DNA of 64,000 nt, from contig JBBBDQ010001185.1 in assembly GCA_037127315.1 (NCBI GenBank), positions 1,640,001 through 1,704,000 of the forward strand, written 5' to 3'. Position numbers and translations under genes: made by a program. Under the pieces are notes generated by a model. It did not search any database. It was not told the DNA's origin and was given only the letters and a program-made list of their open reading frames with translations. This document shows, one piece after another, positions 24,991 through 37,400 of the stretch. The DNA is from Ascarosepion bandense (lineage: Eukaryota > Mollusca > Cephalopoda > Sepiida > Sepiidae). Positions within the stretch are counted from its first letter, which is position 1, and each line of letters begins with the position of its first letter.

Positions 24991-25900
24991 ATTTGGTTAT
25001 CATTGATACAATCAACAGCTTACTTTCTACACTAGCGAATATTTTGTTAGCATCTTCCTCAAGAGACCACGCATCTGATTCAAGGAAAATTCTGTATTTC
25101 TTTCATCAAATATATTAAAAAATAATCTGTTTTCGGAAATGAAAATTTAAAATAACTTTAAATCGCCATTATCATTTATTATGTTTTCTAATCTACAAAT
25201 TCTCAATGTTTTTCAAAGATTTTTCAGCAATATATCCAAAATAAAATATAATATAATAACATTTGTTTTTAGTATAGAACTCTTTTGAAAGTTGTTGGTT
25301 TCAATGATTAGCGTTTTTATTTCTGACATATAAATACAATATGTGTCAATAAACGCAACCGATTTATCAGATCTTGACGCGCAGTGTATCTGCGAAACTT
25401 GAAATTGGATAGATAAGTCATTTGGACTCTTTTTTATATATCAATATATCAGCAAACTCACGAATTTATAGGAATGGTATCTCATGATGAACTTATTACG
25501 TCTAACGTATCGCACAATAAAGCAATATCGACAAACCTTTGTGCAGTTGAATATTTGACACTAACTTTCAAAATACATAATTATATTCATATTTTATACT
25601 GTTAACCAATTGTATCATAAGCTAAGAATAAAATCTTTATAAAAAATATTGGTTTGGCACATTTAAACTATTTATTTTCTCTGACCCATGATATAAATGA
25701 TATCGTTCATTCTTTCAGATATTTTCCTCATGAGACTGTATGAAACAAAAAATCTTGCCGATTAATTCAAATTTCTACATGAAAAAAAAACTCTGTTGGA
25801 AAGTACTTATTCCCAAAAGTACTTTTTCAGTGCATCACTCAAATTTCAGTTGGACACACTTAACTACGAATTAAATTGAGCAAAACTCTCCGTGCATTTT
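24991..25900. other. P450 3' flank, AT-rich
   Basis: AT-rich sequence with AATAAA at 25240-25245 and 25348-25353 as candidate polyadenylation signals. No other gene or repeat is recognised. Confidence 0.5.
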
Positions 25901-28170
25901 TTATTTACTGTTAGTCCATCCAATACAAGACCCATGAACCACTTAAGGTAGAGCGATACTGATTGTTGAAGGATGAAAGGAAGAAAAGCATATTATGAAG
26001 ACGTGTAGGATAGATATCGATTGATTCTGGACTTTAAAAACAAGACTGAAGTTGTCAAGGAATCATTCTCTTGGGAGTCTGTTCCACAAAGCAACAGTTC
26101 TAGGAAAGAATCTGAGTGGAATTTGCTCCTTATCAAAGGATCGCGAAGACAATGGGGTTTGCCACCATGGACATGTCACGGCGGGTTCAAGGTGTGATGG
26201 TTTGAGTTGGTGGAAATACGAAATGTAAAACGTTTGAATATCTACCATAGTAATAGCGATAGTTTAGCGAGAGGCTAACAACGTTTCGACTGTTAGATAA
26301 GGGTCGAGGGTGGAAGTTAGTTCATCACTCACAATGCCGTGCAAGGGATTTTAAACTCTGTTGAGGCTGAACAGTGAAGATTGGGCTGCACAAACCCAGA
26401 TATAACAGTAATACACCATTCTTGGTCAGATCTGACTCTTATAATGATAGAGAAGCAAGCGTTACGCCTTTTTTGGAGTGATACAAGGAACCAGCCATTC
26501 TTTCAACATCTTTTACGATGACATTAATATACGCATTCCATTTGAGGGCGGGAGTGAGCTTTAAACCCAAGAGACATTCAAGACAAGAAACCTCTTAGAT
26601 CGTATATACACTCGGCAGGATTGGTGTAGGTTTCGTGTTGGAGATGAAAGTTTATTTTTGAATGTATTGAATAATACCAGTCAGTCTCTCCTAATTAAGA
26701 TGTAAGAGTTAGGTCAGAGTAATTAGGTGCCAAGCACGTCATCAAGATATATGACGGTTCACTTTGTGGTATAAATTGCCTATATATTTACTAAGGATGT
26801 GAGAGTGTTCTTGGGAAGATCGTTAATATTGAGTAGAAAGAGGGTAAGGACCAAAGAAAAAGCCTTGGAGACGCCAACATAAGTATGGTGTACCTCATTA
26901 AAAACAACCTTCACCGACTTAACTGACAGGGAAGACTTGATAACTGAAAAGATTTTTTCTAGAATTTCCATAGCTTGCCAGTTTGTGTAGCAATCCGTTA
27001 TATCACACATCGCTCAAGATATCACCTTCGTGATATCTAGAGCGATCACTCTCGAGACATTTTCTATTATGAAGTGCTTTACTAATTCAATTCTTGATAA
27101 TAGTTTGGACATCAGCACTGAAATTAGAAGAGCGAAAATCATACTGTTTGTCGCTCATTTTGTTTACGTGTTCAGCAACTTTCTTGTTTATGATTGGTTG
27201 AAATACTTTGCTAACGACATTTAGGAGGCTGATAGGGCGATAATGTAACGGTGACCAGGGATCACCTGCATTCTGCTACACGGGACATACATTATAAACC
27301 TTGAGTGGGTTTGAGAGTTATTTATTCTTAAATCATCGAATAAACAGCTTTGCTAAGAATGGAAACCTTTCTAGCTCAAGATACTTGTGAACAACAGGTA
27401 TAGTTTTAGTAAAGTTAGGATTAGTAGTCTTAGTAAAGTCGAAGCCTTTAATAAGTCGAGGAACCTCCAAAGCCGATATAGGTATAGCCCTAAGCTTGTT
27501 CTCAATGATATCTGGAAAGTTACCTAAGGGATGATTTTTGTCGTCTGACTTAGACTTAGAGTCAAAGTTGAAACCTTATCAAACGATTATGAAACAAACT
27601 CATTGCTGTTTATAATGGTTTGCCTCTATTGAGAATTGTGTTTGCAAGAAAGTTGTTGAGCACTTTATTCACAGGATTCAAGTGTTTTCTACCTTAGTTT
27701 GGACCGCCTATGCATAGCTACTCTTTTTATTTTTTCTGGGATTCTATTGAATTGTGATTACGTGCAGTTTTGAATGAGGAAAAATATCTTCTACAACGTC
27801 CCCTCTGATAGAGACGGGAGTAGTGATTATGGTTTATAATGGTCGCCTTACATTATGGCATGAATCCGGCATGGCTCTTGAATTTTTTCTGGCATTTCTT
27901 GTGAGGGATAAATCTTTCAATACTAGAGATAATCCACTCGGATATAAGGAAGGCAATCTTGGAAGGTCCGCTTTTAAAAGGTATTGAGAAGGTTTTTCTT
28001 CAATGTAGAATCAGAAACTGTTTCAATAAATTTTGTTTTACCAATAGATTGTTCCATTTAATGGCATATCTGAGGTGGTTTCTGGTTTTGACAAAGATCA
28101 AAGAGTATGTTGAGATATCCAGACAGGGGCACCTTCGTGAATCATTGATCAGAGTATGAGGTGAGGAACA
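25900..28170 (-). mobile_element. jockey-like LINE, decayed ORF2
   Basis: Minus-strand blocks in order: RT entry near 28000-27900 (ERFIPHKKCQKK); HYRPISLLNVVSKVF at about 27230; the SDKQYDFRS block near 27150; the pre-catalytic region at 27010-26780 (LFLLNINDLP); then the region after the palm at 26560-26300 (MSLGFKAHSRPQMECVY, QPN-HCSASTEF); and a tail at 26248-26063 (FFPRTVALWNRLPRE), which is the typical end of jockey/CR1-type proteins. The YADD box is not preserved and many stops occur. A better-preserved relative lies at 46990-48130. Confidence 0.8.
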
Positions 28171-28669
28171 GTTTCAATAGGTTAGCATGATACCCAACCA
28201 ACCGACAGCACATGAATGGCAAGCCAGTATACTAATTTTGTCATCTTTACTGTAGAGGAAACCATTATTGATATAGGAACCAATTATCTATTAAAAGGGG
28301 TTACTGTTGTATTAACATGCAAAACTCCACCAGATAAATAGCAGTTAAAGAGTCAAATAATCCTAATCTTGAATACGAAACAAACAGAAAAATAATAGTG
28401 AATACTTTTACAACATTCTTGATTCGGATATAAAAATGAACAGAGTACTAAAACCTAAAATTCTGACTCTAAATATCTAGAGCAGAGAAAATATGGAGTT
28501 ATTAATACCAAACATTTTTAAACTTCTTCAAGCATATTGATGGGGTAGAGTTAAATATTCTTATGAATTACGTGTGGTCGATTGTATACGAACTGTTCAG
28601 CGAAAAAGCTATTAGCATTCTAAAGAGATCTTTCGTCTAAGAAGAAAGTGAGATATACGTCAGGCATGT
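28171..28669. other. Unannotated stretch between LINE and gypsy fragments
   Basis: AT-rich, no motif recognised. Confidence 0.5.
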
Positions 28670-29610
28670 ATTTACAACTAGAGCAACAGTCTGGAGAAAT
28701 CTTTGATCAATATCTTGAAGCATTGCATGTTCTAACGAAGGACTGGTAACTCCATTAATCCTCTACAATGTTACCACATAAGTTTACAAAGAGGAAGCTA
28801 TTAGAAATGCCTTTATTTCTGAATTATACGCACCTCTTTCTCGACAAAGACTTTGTGAAAAGAAAAGGCACACTTTTACATAAGCTGGAAATCAAGTGCG
28901 AAGTATAGAAAGGGCTTTTCTAAATTATGAAGCATATTCTGCTGACACCTAAACAAGTTATCAAGTGGCGTCGGTATTGGAACCTCAGACATCGCTATCG
29001 AAAACCTTAACATCTCAGCAAGAAGAAATTCAAAAGGAAGGGGACTCTTGGATATTTACTGCTAGCAAACCTCAGCTTAAAGAAAGGTGCTTTTTCTGCG
29101 GAGAACTGGTTCAAAATTCTAAACCTCTCGGAACGAAACTATCCCCGCCCCAGTAGAGAAAGAAGCTAACGCGACCATCGAAGCAACCAGGGAACGGAGT
29201 CATTACCTGAAAGGTAAATATTCTATTTCTGTCATTGACCAAAACCTGTGTCCTACATTTTCGATAAGCTGAAGACTCAAGACTTCGAAGACTAAAATTG
29301 ATAAAATTTATCGGCGGGGAATTGAAATTTCCACTTACGAATGTAGTGTCAGATATCAACCGGGCATCAAAACTACATGCCCAGATGCGTTAGCAAGAAT
29401 ACATCGTGCTTACTTCGTAAATATCAACCTTGAAGAATGACATGATAATCTATGTCATCCTGGAGTATCAAGAATGATGCGTTTTATCAGTACGAGAATT
29501 TTAGAGAAACTACTTTTATTGTCGGAGGAGTAAATATATCTTTAAGATAACGATATAGGTACTTGTAGATTTACTGTTTATGACCCACGGGGAAATGGTC
29601 AAGCGGAAAT
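28670..29610 (+). mobile_element. Internally deleted Ty3/gypsy: gag joined to RNase H/integrase fragments
   Basis: 28680-29150 reads as a gag capsid end (EEAIRNAFISELYAPLSRQR, then a CFFCG knuckle remnant near 29090). About 29330-29480 jumps to the end of RNase H and the start of integrase (RYQPGIKTTCPDALARIHRA, HDNLCHPGVSRMMRF). About 29578-29610 holds YDPRGNGQAEM from after the integrase core, directly touching an LTR start. Protease, RT and most of integrase are deleted. Stops are present. The copy is dead but useful for mapping the family's end. Confidence 0.75.
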
Positions 29611-30096
29611 GTAATATATTTCTGTGACCCGACAGAAATATGATTGACATCAAAAACATAACCGACAGAAGCATGGTCAAGGTCGAAGGACCGACAGAAG
29701 TGTGATTACATCAAAAGCAGCCGACTTCAAACGAAAATAGTCGGCAAAAAATGATTGAGAGATGCGCCTGGCCATAGATGATACAATTAAGAGAAAACCT
29801 GAGAAGGCAAAAATGCGTGGAAATTTCAGCTTATGTAAGTTTTTTGGGGAGTGGGGGTGCGAGATGAGAAGGTCGACAGAACGCAAAGAGACCGCAATTC
29901 AACGACTCCCGACAAGTCCCTCTATATGCATGATTCTCTCTGACTACCACTTCATACAACCGTAACCAACGAAGAATAAAAATATAAGATTATATTTGTG
30001 TATATACGTGTTCTTGTTCCTCAGTATCTGTCAGGACGATCGTCATCGTTTTCCAAGTGACGATTTGGTGTGTAGTGACTTGATGATTTTTTAACA
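29611..30096 (+). mobile_element. Gypsy LTR, related to that of the full-length element
   Basis: It begins TGTAATATATTTCTGTGACC and ends near TTTTTTAACA. A segment near 29985 (AATAAAAATATAAGATTATA) parallels the same region of the 473-bp LTR at 50366-50838 read on the minus strand, so both belong to one superfamily. A TATA-like CTCTATATGC is at about 29932. TTGGTTACAATCC at 30113 is in primer-binding-site position. Another piece of this LTR lies at 33225-33343. Confidence 0.65.
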
Positions 30097-30359
30097 TGAA
30101 TTTATAACGAACTTGGTTACAATCCGCGAGGAAGCTGGACAATCATGGTACCAAGTGACATCAAGAAAAAAGCAGGGGACTTTTCGTTTTACATTGTGTG
30201 TACTCTAGTGTTTATGATAAAAAATAGTTACCAGTCTAGAAAAAAACTTAAGATGGAATAGCATACTTTTTTTTTAATTTCGTGCAGAGTGTGGAGTTCA
30301 GAAATATGACTTGTTCGAACACGTTAAGTAGGGTAGTACGCCTGGCAAAGAGCACATGC

Positions 30360-30530
30360 GTGGGAGTTAGCGGGAGAAAAGGAGTTGGTCAAAGAAATGA
30401 AGTTGACGGAGGGAAAAGGAGTCAGTGAAAGAAAAAAAAATGGTCGAATGAAATAGAGTTGTCGAAAAAAATGAAGTTGACGGAGGAAATAAAGTCGTTG
30501 CATAGCAAAGAAATATTTTTGACTTCTTCC
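30360..30530. repeat. Purine-rich imperfect tandem repeat
   Basis: GA-rich tract with repeated ATGAAGTTGACGGAGG blocks (about 30397 and 30470) and related GAAxxxAGTxG steps. It lies in the leader region after the LTR. It yields spurious phenylalanine-rich minus-strand frames. Confidence 0.6.
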
Positions 30531-30639
30531 AGTTATTAAGATCAGTTTCGACTCCAACCATTGTTAGCCAAATGAGCGCCTTCATTAGAATGAACCCGTA
30601 CTATCACTGCTTTGTTAGGAATAACATAAACAAGTGAGG

Positions 30640-30900
30640 AAAGCCGCGATAGTTAAGTCTCGTAATAAGACTAAGAATGTAGAGTTTGAGGTTAGTGATT
30701 TGTTGTACTATAAGAATTACCATAAGAAAAGAAAGTTACACATGCGCTGGCAGATACGCTGTAAAATTAGTTAGAAAAGAAAATTGCGGGAGAAACGAAG
30801 AACGCTTGAGATAAAAAGTTAGATTAGTTTCCTTGTAACAATGCATGCCGAAGTTGCAGTTCGTGTGGTAAACATTAAGTTGAATAGTATTTAGTGTGAC
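30640..30900 (+). pseudogene. Gypsy integrase C-terminal fragment
   Basis: Reads KAAIVKSRNKTKNVEFEVSD, LLYYKN and MRWQIR, the pattern of the basic linker and GPY-type C-terminal module of gypsy integrases, ending with a chromatin-binding-like segment near 30840 (MHAEVAVRV). Frames change after 30770. No adjoining core is present. Confidence 0.55.
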
Positions 30901-30929
30901 GGGCCCATGTTTTATTTAACACTCTGGCC

Positions 30930-32400
30930 CCTCGGGTCGAATACTGGTTATCACGGCACCATATATTTAACCCTTTCTGTTCCCGGGTGGTTATCCTGGT
31001 CTCGGGACTGTATATCTAGCACTTCCACTCCACAGACCTATTTCGGTCAACGTGCGTCAGACCTAACTCTTCCACCCTGGCCCCTCAACCTCCACCGTTT
31101 TTCTTTTCGGGTTGAGGTGTCTATTTGGTCTTAACTGAACTCAATGGTACCTGAGCATCCTTAGGTCAGTCAACCGGTTCACTCCTTTAAATCTCCACCC
31201 ATGCCTATTGAACAGGTCAAGAGGCTCATCCCTTGCTCCCTGTTTAGGATGTGGTTTCCGGCTTTCTCTTCTCCAATCTTGTCACTCTTACGTAGCCCCC
31301 TGCACATCAGTGACGTTTAAGTCTGCTTTCTACCCACGTTGTGATTATTAGATCCAGAAAGCTGAAGATATAGACACGGTTGGACGAGCCGGTGTTAAAC
31401 ATTTAGAATACAGCAAAAAGAAATAGAAAGAAAAAAATAATGTCCGTAAAAAGCTGAACAAATAACTGTTCGATGGTTGCACTGTTAATGTCTTTTATAT
31501 ACAAGAAAAGAAAAGAAAAAGAAAAAGGTTACAAAAGTAAAAGTTTTTTTTAGCATAACAACTCACACACTGAAGTCTAGACAGAGAGTGTGTATGGTTA
31601 ACTTGTTAAATCGTATCAGAAGATATATATAACTCTTTTCAACAATGTTCTCAAGACTCTTTTGACGGTGTCTTGCAAAGGTGCTGGTACAAACGACGGA
31701 TGATGTAATTCCGAGCTAGTGACGACATTAAGCTTCATATACTCAACGGTTTTCAATGCGACCGTTTTAACGACGTTACTCCTCATAGTCCTTCGGCGAC
31801 TATTAAATTTCAACAAACCGCAATAAATTCGGGGCGACGCTTAAACTTTTCAAATCATAAATCTCCTTGTCGGGAACCCTCAATCCAACTTCTTCACAAA
31901 ACATCAGTTTCACATAATCATTTCATAATCTTTTTCTTTCTCTTCCTTGTTCTTTCGTCTTCACCGCCAGCAACAACAATTACAATCTGCAACAAAGCCT
32001 CCGTCTGAACAATAGGACCAAATACAAGTAGAATATAGAATATATTCTACTCTTCTTTTTCATAAAATGACGTCTTCGATTAGGTAGTTGATTTGTCCGA
32101 AATGTCAGCAACCTTACTCCAGCGGGGGTAACTCAATCGTACACTCACACGATTCTGGTCTCTCTTGTCAGCACCCCCTCATTGGGAAGACCCGATGACA
32201 CACAACCGTACGCTTCCACGGTCGGGAACCGACTCTCTCTTACTTCAGCATTACGACGCGGTTATATAGGAACCGGAGGGCCACAAGTCAGGCCATTCCC
32301 GTACTTAACTCGAGTGTCTGGTTGCTTTAGCCAAAATCATGTGAATTTCAAAGTTCCTTTTGCTTACTAAGCTCTATTTTAAATTTCTTAGCTGATAAAA
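30930..32400 (-). mobile_element. Putative LTR region of another retroelement (minus)
   Basis: On the minus strand, GTATATAAAAGACATT (about 31502-31487) is a good TATA box. GGTGCCGTGATAACCAGTATT ahead of a CGACCCGAGG block (30962-30929) looks like a primer-binding site and leader, and closely parallels 61390-61450. GC-rich sequence at 32100-32330 would be the upstream control region. A SINE-like copy (31165-31320) is nested inside. No partner LTR was found. Confidence 0.4.
31165..31320 (+). mobile_element. SINE-like repeat family 2, copy 1
   Basis: Shares ATTGAACAGGTCAAGAGGCT, GGATGTGGTTTCCGGC and GTAGCCCCCTGCACATCAGT with copies at 32612-32945, 41658-41962 and 60878-61118. The head is degraded. 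Confidence 0.75.
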
Positions 32401-32611
32401 TTAATTTGTTCATTTCCACCGTTCTCCAACGACCCAAATTAAACGGCACCCAACTTACGCTAGATCAGATTTCACCACTGGTGACCAAAATACATTTCGA
32501 GGTTCCAATTTATTTAAAAACATATTATTTCGTTTACCTCCATTGTTTTCTGATGACACAAATATAATGGCATAACTTTTGTTTAGATCATATTTTCTTT
32601 TTTAATCATAT

Positions 32612-32945
32612 CACCCAGAGCAAGGCGGTAACGCCACTGATGTGCAGGGGGCTACGTAAGAGTGACAAGATTGGAGAAGAGAAAGCCGGAAACCACATCC
32701 TAAACAGGAAGCAAGGGATGAGCCTCTTGACCTGTTCAATAGGCATGGGTGGAGTGTGAACCGGGTGATAGTTTAGTCTATCTACTCCAACTGAAAAAAA
32801 AAAATGAAAAGGAGTGAAAAGATTGGAAAAAAGAAAACCGGAAACCACATCCTAAGCAGGAAACAAAAGGTGAACCTCTTCACCTGTTCAATAGACGTGG
32901 GTGGAGTGTGAACCGGGCGATAGTTTAGTCTATCTACTCCAATTC
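32612..32945 (-). mobile_element. SINE-like repeat family 2, head-to-tail dimer
   Basis: Two copies in the same orientation (32612-32795 and about 32806-32942) separated by an A-rich linker. On the minus strand each unit starts near TGGAGTAGATAGACTAAACT, has a B-box-like GGTTCACACTCC, then the conserved body, and the complete copy ends in GATATGATT plus an A-rich tail. The second copy lacks the last third. The same dimer layout recurs at 41658-41962. Confidence 0.7.
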
Positions 32946-33074
32946 CGCTGCCGCTAAATAATTACGCTGGTTTATTTCAATGTTCAGTTCGATTCAAATT
33001 TACTTTAACATTGCCACGTTACTGGAAACTGAAATCTGTTAAAAAAGTTCTTAATAAAATTTCAAAAGAAAGAA

Positions 33075-33160
33075 ACGAATAATATGACGTTTCAGCCGTT
33101 TCGTCCTTCTTCAGGTGCCAGGAATTTTGAACCTTTTACATGTATGAATGTGTTTGTCTA

Positions 33161-33195
<35 letters not shown>

Positions 33196-33200
33196 ATCAC
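33075..33200. repeat. Degenerate Penelope-type terminal motif and CT tract
   Basis: The minus strand at 33115-33085 has CTGAAGAAGGACGAAACGGC, similar to the decayed ribozyme-like motif common near ends of Penelope-like elements. There is no stem II, so it is not a working ribozyme. A (TC)n tract follows at 33160-33196. Confidence 0.4.
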
Positions 33201-33224
33201 ATTTAGACTAAGTTAGTTGGAATT

Positions 33225-33553
33225 ATAGCTGATATAGGTGATTTCTGTCGGTCCTGTTTATATGTTTTGCCTTCGACGTCGACCACACATCTGTCGGTCC
33301 TGTTTTTGATAACAATCATATTTCTGACGGGTCACAGAAATATATTACATTCCTTGTACACCCATTTTTCAAAATATTCATCTATGAACATTTCAAGAGC
33401 ATCTATTCTCCACCACCCCACTCCCATACAACCGAGGCAATTGTACAAAAATATAAACATATAATAACATGCAAAAAAATTTCTTTTTTTTTTAATTTTC
33501 AAATGTATGTTCATCGCATCTCTATTATTCTGGCTATTACGCTGCATGAGCAC
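33225..33553 (-). mobile_element. Gypsy LTR start with preceding pol tail (minus)
   Basis: 33343-33225 on the minus strand repeats the first ~110 bp of the LTR at 29611. Just before it, 33553-33344 encodes an open frame ending ALEMFIDEYFEKW and then ECNIFL, which reads into the LTR. The same arrangement (ALKMFLGEHFGKW, then ECNI) occurs at the end of the full-length gypsy, near 50890-50830. This shows the two elements are related and that their last ORF ends inside the LTR. Confidence 0.65.
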
Positions 33554-33959
33554 ATAAAATTAATCAATTATACAGAATAATACATGGAAACAAAAGTAAT
33601 GCAAAATTATCAATATCAAAGGTGACACTCGCCTCCCGACTTCCTGCAATTATGCATATGTTTCTTCATTATTAATGTCTATACAAAAGGCACTTTTCCT
33701 CAATGTATACTTGAAATTAGCCTCTTAAGTTAGGATTAATAAAGAATCAGGCCAAAATACGATTTGCATAAAAATGTTTTTTTCTTTTTTTCCCCTTTTT
33801 TTAACTTCCACAATACATGTTTTCATCTTTATTATCTGGCAAGATGATCATCATCGTTGTTATCCAGAACCAAGCATTATACTTCAGAGAGACGGTATAG
33901 AATCCTATAGATGACCATCGACTTAGCCTTAAAATCAGTTTACTTGTGCATTAATGGGA
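33554..33959. other. Unannotated AT-rich stretch
   Basis: No recognisable feature besides short T-rich runs near 33775-33800. Confidence 0.5.
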
Positions 33960-34480
33960 AACCGTATTATCTAACGCTCTCCACTCGGTTCGTTTCTTAA
34001 TGTATACAGCCACGAATTGTACTCCTTATTTTTTATCGGAGAAAATCTACCTCTAGAAGATCTGTTCCTTCACGTGGACAATTTCTGGGAAAGTGATTAT
34101 GAAAAACTACTTTCAGAACAAAAAACCTACTGCACGAGTTGAACTGATTCAGCCGAATCCTGATTACGCTATTGGTAGGTTACCAAATGAAAAAAAAAGT
34201 ACTGTTTCTCTTAATCATCTCCCTCCAGCTGGGGAAGAAACAACAATCTCCGAATCTGAATCAGCTACAAAAGTTTCAAACAGTCTTACATCTAATTCAG
34301 GTGGAAATAGCATACGAAAATCAGAAGATACTTTATTACAGTCAGTGTCCAGTGATTTAATTGAAGGGACTGAACCAGAAAGCTGTAACTCCCCTAGTCC
34401 ATACATTAGAGAATGACCCCACAAATCTTTTAAGGCGGTCTAAGCGTATCACCAAAGAATCAAAGCGAATCGGGATCGAA
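33960..34480 (+). pseudogene. Gypsy pol C-terminal tail fragment
   Basis: 34093-34413 encodes VIMKNYFQNKKPTARVELIQ on its way into a Ser/Thr/Glu-rich linker, and the frame at 34361-34480 ends NLLRRSKRITKESKRIG. A linker ending in RRSxRxxK-type basic residues is the usual end of K02A2.6-type gypsy integrases. The tail runs into an AC microsatellite. Frames must shift once, so it is not a functional ORF. Confidence 0.5.
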
Positions 34481-34481
34481 G

Positions 34482-34483
<2 letters not shown>

Positions 34484-34544
<61 letters not shown>
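34484..34544. repeat. (AC)n microsatellite
   Basis: About 30 perfect AC units directly after the gypsy pol tail. Confidence 0.95.
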
Positions 34545-34547
<3 letters not shown>

Positions 34548-36290
34548 AAAAAATTTAATTTGGTTAAACTTTTTTGAAAATTCATTCTTTTTTATTTTTT
34601 GCCGAAATGTTTTATTCATACGCAAATCTCCAAATAGCAGTTGATACAGCTGGAGGCTAAACTAATCCTAAATAATAGTAATCAATACTTTTAACTAATT
34701 ATAGTTTACTAGTCATATTTCATGAGTAGGGTTGAGCTGAATGGGATCGTGAATTACTGAATTGGAATAGACGAGTTGAATTTTGTTTGGGCTATTAACT
34801 TGTGGTCAAGCTTGGCTTCCTGTATGCGTATACCTCTGGATAGTTGGATCGTAGACACAATTTTTTAGTGAATCAGATGGGGAATTTTGGGTCTCCTCTG
34901 TCTATAGTTGAACTGTGTTTGGTTCTTCTGTATGTTTTAACATTTTTCATTTTTGATAGGCGGGGTGAGGAGTTGAAGTAAAGAGATAGCAACATCTCAA
35001 GTTATACATATAGAAAAAAAAAAGGTCACACCCGACTGTTTCACCCACCAGAAAGCACAACCGTAGCTGTACGCTTCATCATGGCATCAAGAGGCCCCAC
35101 CGGAAACTATAGGGCACTCCAGATCACATTCATAAAATTCCAGTATAGTAGCCTCGGTATTAGGCACCTGCTGGTTTCAGATCCTTGACTATCAGGAAAC
35201 TAACGTCAGCCCAGGGAAGTGATTTTTATGAAGAGGCAATCAATCCATGTTTGTGAAAAGGTTATAGGCGTGCTACCTGAAGTGAAATCATAACGTTAAA
35301 CCAAAAATCAGGCAGCAGAACTTCTCTATAGGTCAAAAATATAATGCCTAGTGATTGTTTTACACTATCATATACCTATAACATTAATAATTATGCTCAC
35401 TTACCCACCACCCCAACATTTACTGTAATATCCCTATCACACAACCCAGAATCAACTCAAAAGATAGTAATAAATGTGTCGTAATTATAGCACATATTCA
35501 CCATCCGATTTTAACTAAATCGAATTTAATCTCAGTTTACATAGTAGTTCGCAATATAAAATGGTGGCTGATTTTAAACGAACTCACAACAAACAAAACA
35601 CACAAGATATTTATCTAAGAAAATGACCATTTTGCTACACTTGAAATCTCTAAATTTTAACGAATAAAATTTTGCATCTGCGTGACAAAAATGGAAAAAT
35701 GAGTTTTATCTCTTCTTGCTATTAACCGAAATCAACAAAAACCATGAAATGTAACGTTATTTATTTTGATGTACATCAGATTAAAAGTCTGAGATATATT
35801 TTCAATATTTACTCATAACAAGGTTGTCAATAAAACAAATATGCAAGTTGTGTTTGGAAAGTTTGATGTTTGCTGCGAGCCTAGAAAAACTGATCTTTCT
35901 TAGACAATTTTTATATGTAAGCAATCAGAAAAAAAACAAAAACAGAACAATTTTCCCACTGTACCATAGGGCTACGTAACAAACGTTCGCAATACAAATT
36001 TTGGAAACCTCTCCGACAGTTTAATTAAAGACACTTTAATATGTGTCATAATACCTAAGACTGGGAGAACGACGGCTCACAGAACCTAATATGAAAATAA
36101 AGTTATCCAATATTACTGAAAAAAAAAACAAAACAAAAAAAAAACAGTAAATTTTTTTAACTTCAACAACAGAAACTCCATAAACCAGATTGCAAAAGTT
36201 TGAAAGCCTGCACTTGGAACTTGAAGGAAGAAAACCTTCAAAAACACTAAATTTTATGAACTCGTATACATTTTGCTGTATAACAATATT
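34545..36290. other. AT-rich sequence without recognised genes
   Basis: One somewhat GC-richer patch (35020-35290) may be a repeat fragment but has no second copy in the window. Nothing else is recognised. Confidence 0.5.
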
Positions 36291-36297
36291 TTGGAAC

Positions 36298-36540
36298 GGA
36301 GCGGAGGTAATTAATTTTATTAATTAATCAATAACTGTAGCTGGAAAATCTTCTAGATCAGAAGAAAAGGTACTAAAAGAAATTTCCTTTATTCTCCGAA
36401 TATGAGCGAAGGAAAACGGAGGTAATTAATTTTATTAATTAGTTATTAACTATAACTCGAAAATCTTCTAATTACTATTATAAGACAGAGGAAAACGTAC
36501 TAAAAGACATTTTTCTTTATTCTCCGAATAGGAGCGAATG
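36298..36540. repeat. ~118-bp tandem duplication
   Basis: Two adjacent copies (36298-36414 and 36415-36540) share GGAGGTAATTAATTTTATTA, AAAATCTTCTA and TTTATTCTCCGAATA. A few indels separate them. Non-coding. Confidence 0.8.
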
Positions 36541-37149
36541 AAAAGAAAACAAAAAAAAGATAACAAATGGTATTCCTTTGTTGTTATTTTAAACCAGAGA
36601 AAGAAGAAGAGAAAGAAGAGGAAGAAAGAACAGACTTAGATATGTTTTTGAACAATAGATGCTGGTTTCGGTTTACCCATGGGAACTTAGCAATTGTCAC
36701 TCTAAACTTAAAAGAAAAAGATAAATTCAATTGTTATTTTTTCGCTGGACATTAGTAATAGCCGAAAAACACATTTCACCTTTGTTATTGTATCCAATTG
36801 TCCTGCTAGCGTGAATTGTGAAAAGAATTAAGATAACAAATATTTGGTTCGGAGTTGAAGTAACTCAGAAGAGACATTTTCACTTGACATCAGGGTAAGA
36901 CCAGATAACGAAAATATTTTCCGTCGCCTGAAAATATCGGTGACTCAGAAATGGATATTAAAACACAGATGCGGAAAAATTCTTATGTAAGTAACAATGT
37001 CAATGGACCCTTGTCAACTTGTTTTGGGCGAAGCCAGTTCAAAAAAGTTAATAGCGATTGTTTAAGAAAAAAATCCCCGAAATTGCTTCGTGAGAAAGAA
37101 CATTTTGAGAGAGAAAATTAGCCGGTTAAGTCCAGCCCAGAAAAGGGGT

Positions 37150-37400
37150 ATGGGAAAATGACGTCATAAGACTGAGAGGAATTCCATTGGTCATGTAAAC
37201 AAGCGACGAAAGGGGGAGACGACCAACAATTGACGTCATGGAAAGGAGACTAACCCCATTGGGTAAACCAAAGGCAAGAACGAGTAGCAGCTAACCTCGG
37301 CATTCTATTGGTCGCCGAGATGTGGGGTTAGACATCCAGCGACTGTCGGCCCCACACCATGGCATGGGCATAAATACAGGGTCCGGAGGGACCAAAATCA
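37150..37400 (+). promoter_or_regulatory. CRE/CCAAT/TATA promoter-like block
   Basis: Two perfect TGACGTCA (CRE) palindromes at 37159-37166 and 37231-37238, three inverted CCAAT boxes (ATTGG at 37186, 37258, 37307), and a TATA-like CATAAATA at 37369-37376 in proper order and spacing. A short inverted pair TGTGGGG/CCCCACA flanks 37321-37356. No ORF follows; TIR element copy D starts about 75 bp downstream. It may be the promoter of a lost LTR element or of a non-coding or displaced host gene. Confidence 0.5.

Noticed and set aside
33085..33115. CTGAAGA...GAAAC as a further hammerhead ribozyme
   Set aside because: The core-like ends are present but only five bases lie where stem II should be, and no stem I pairing exists across the site.
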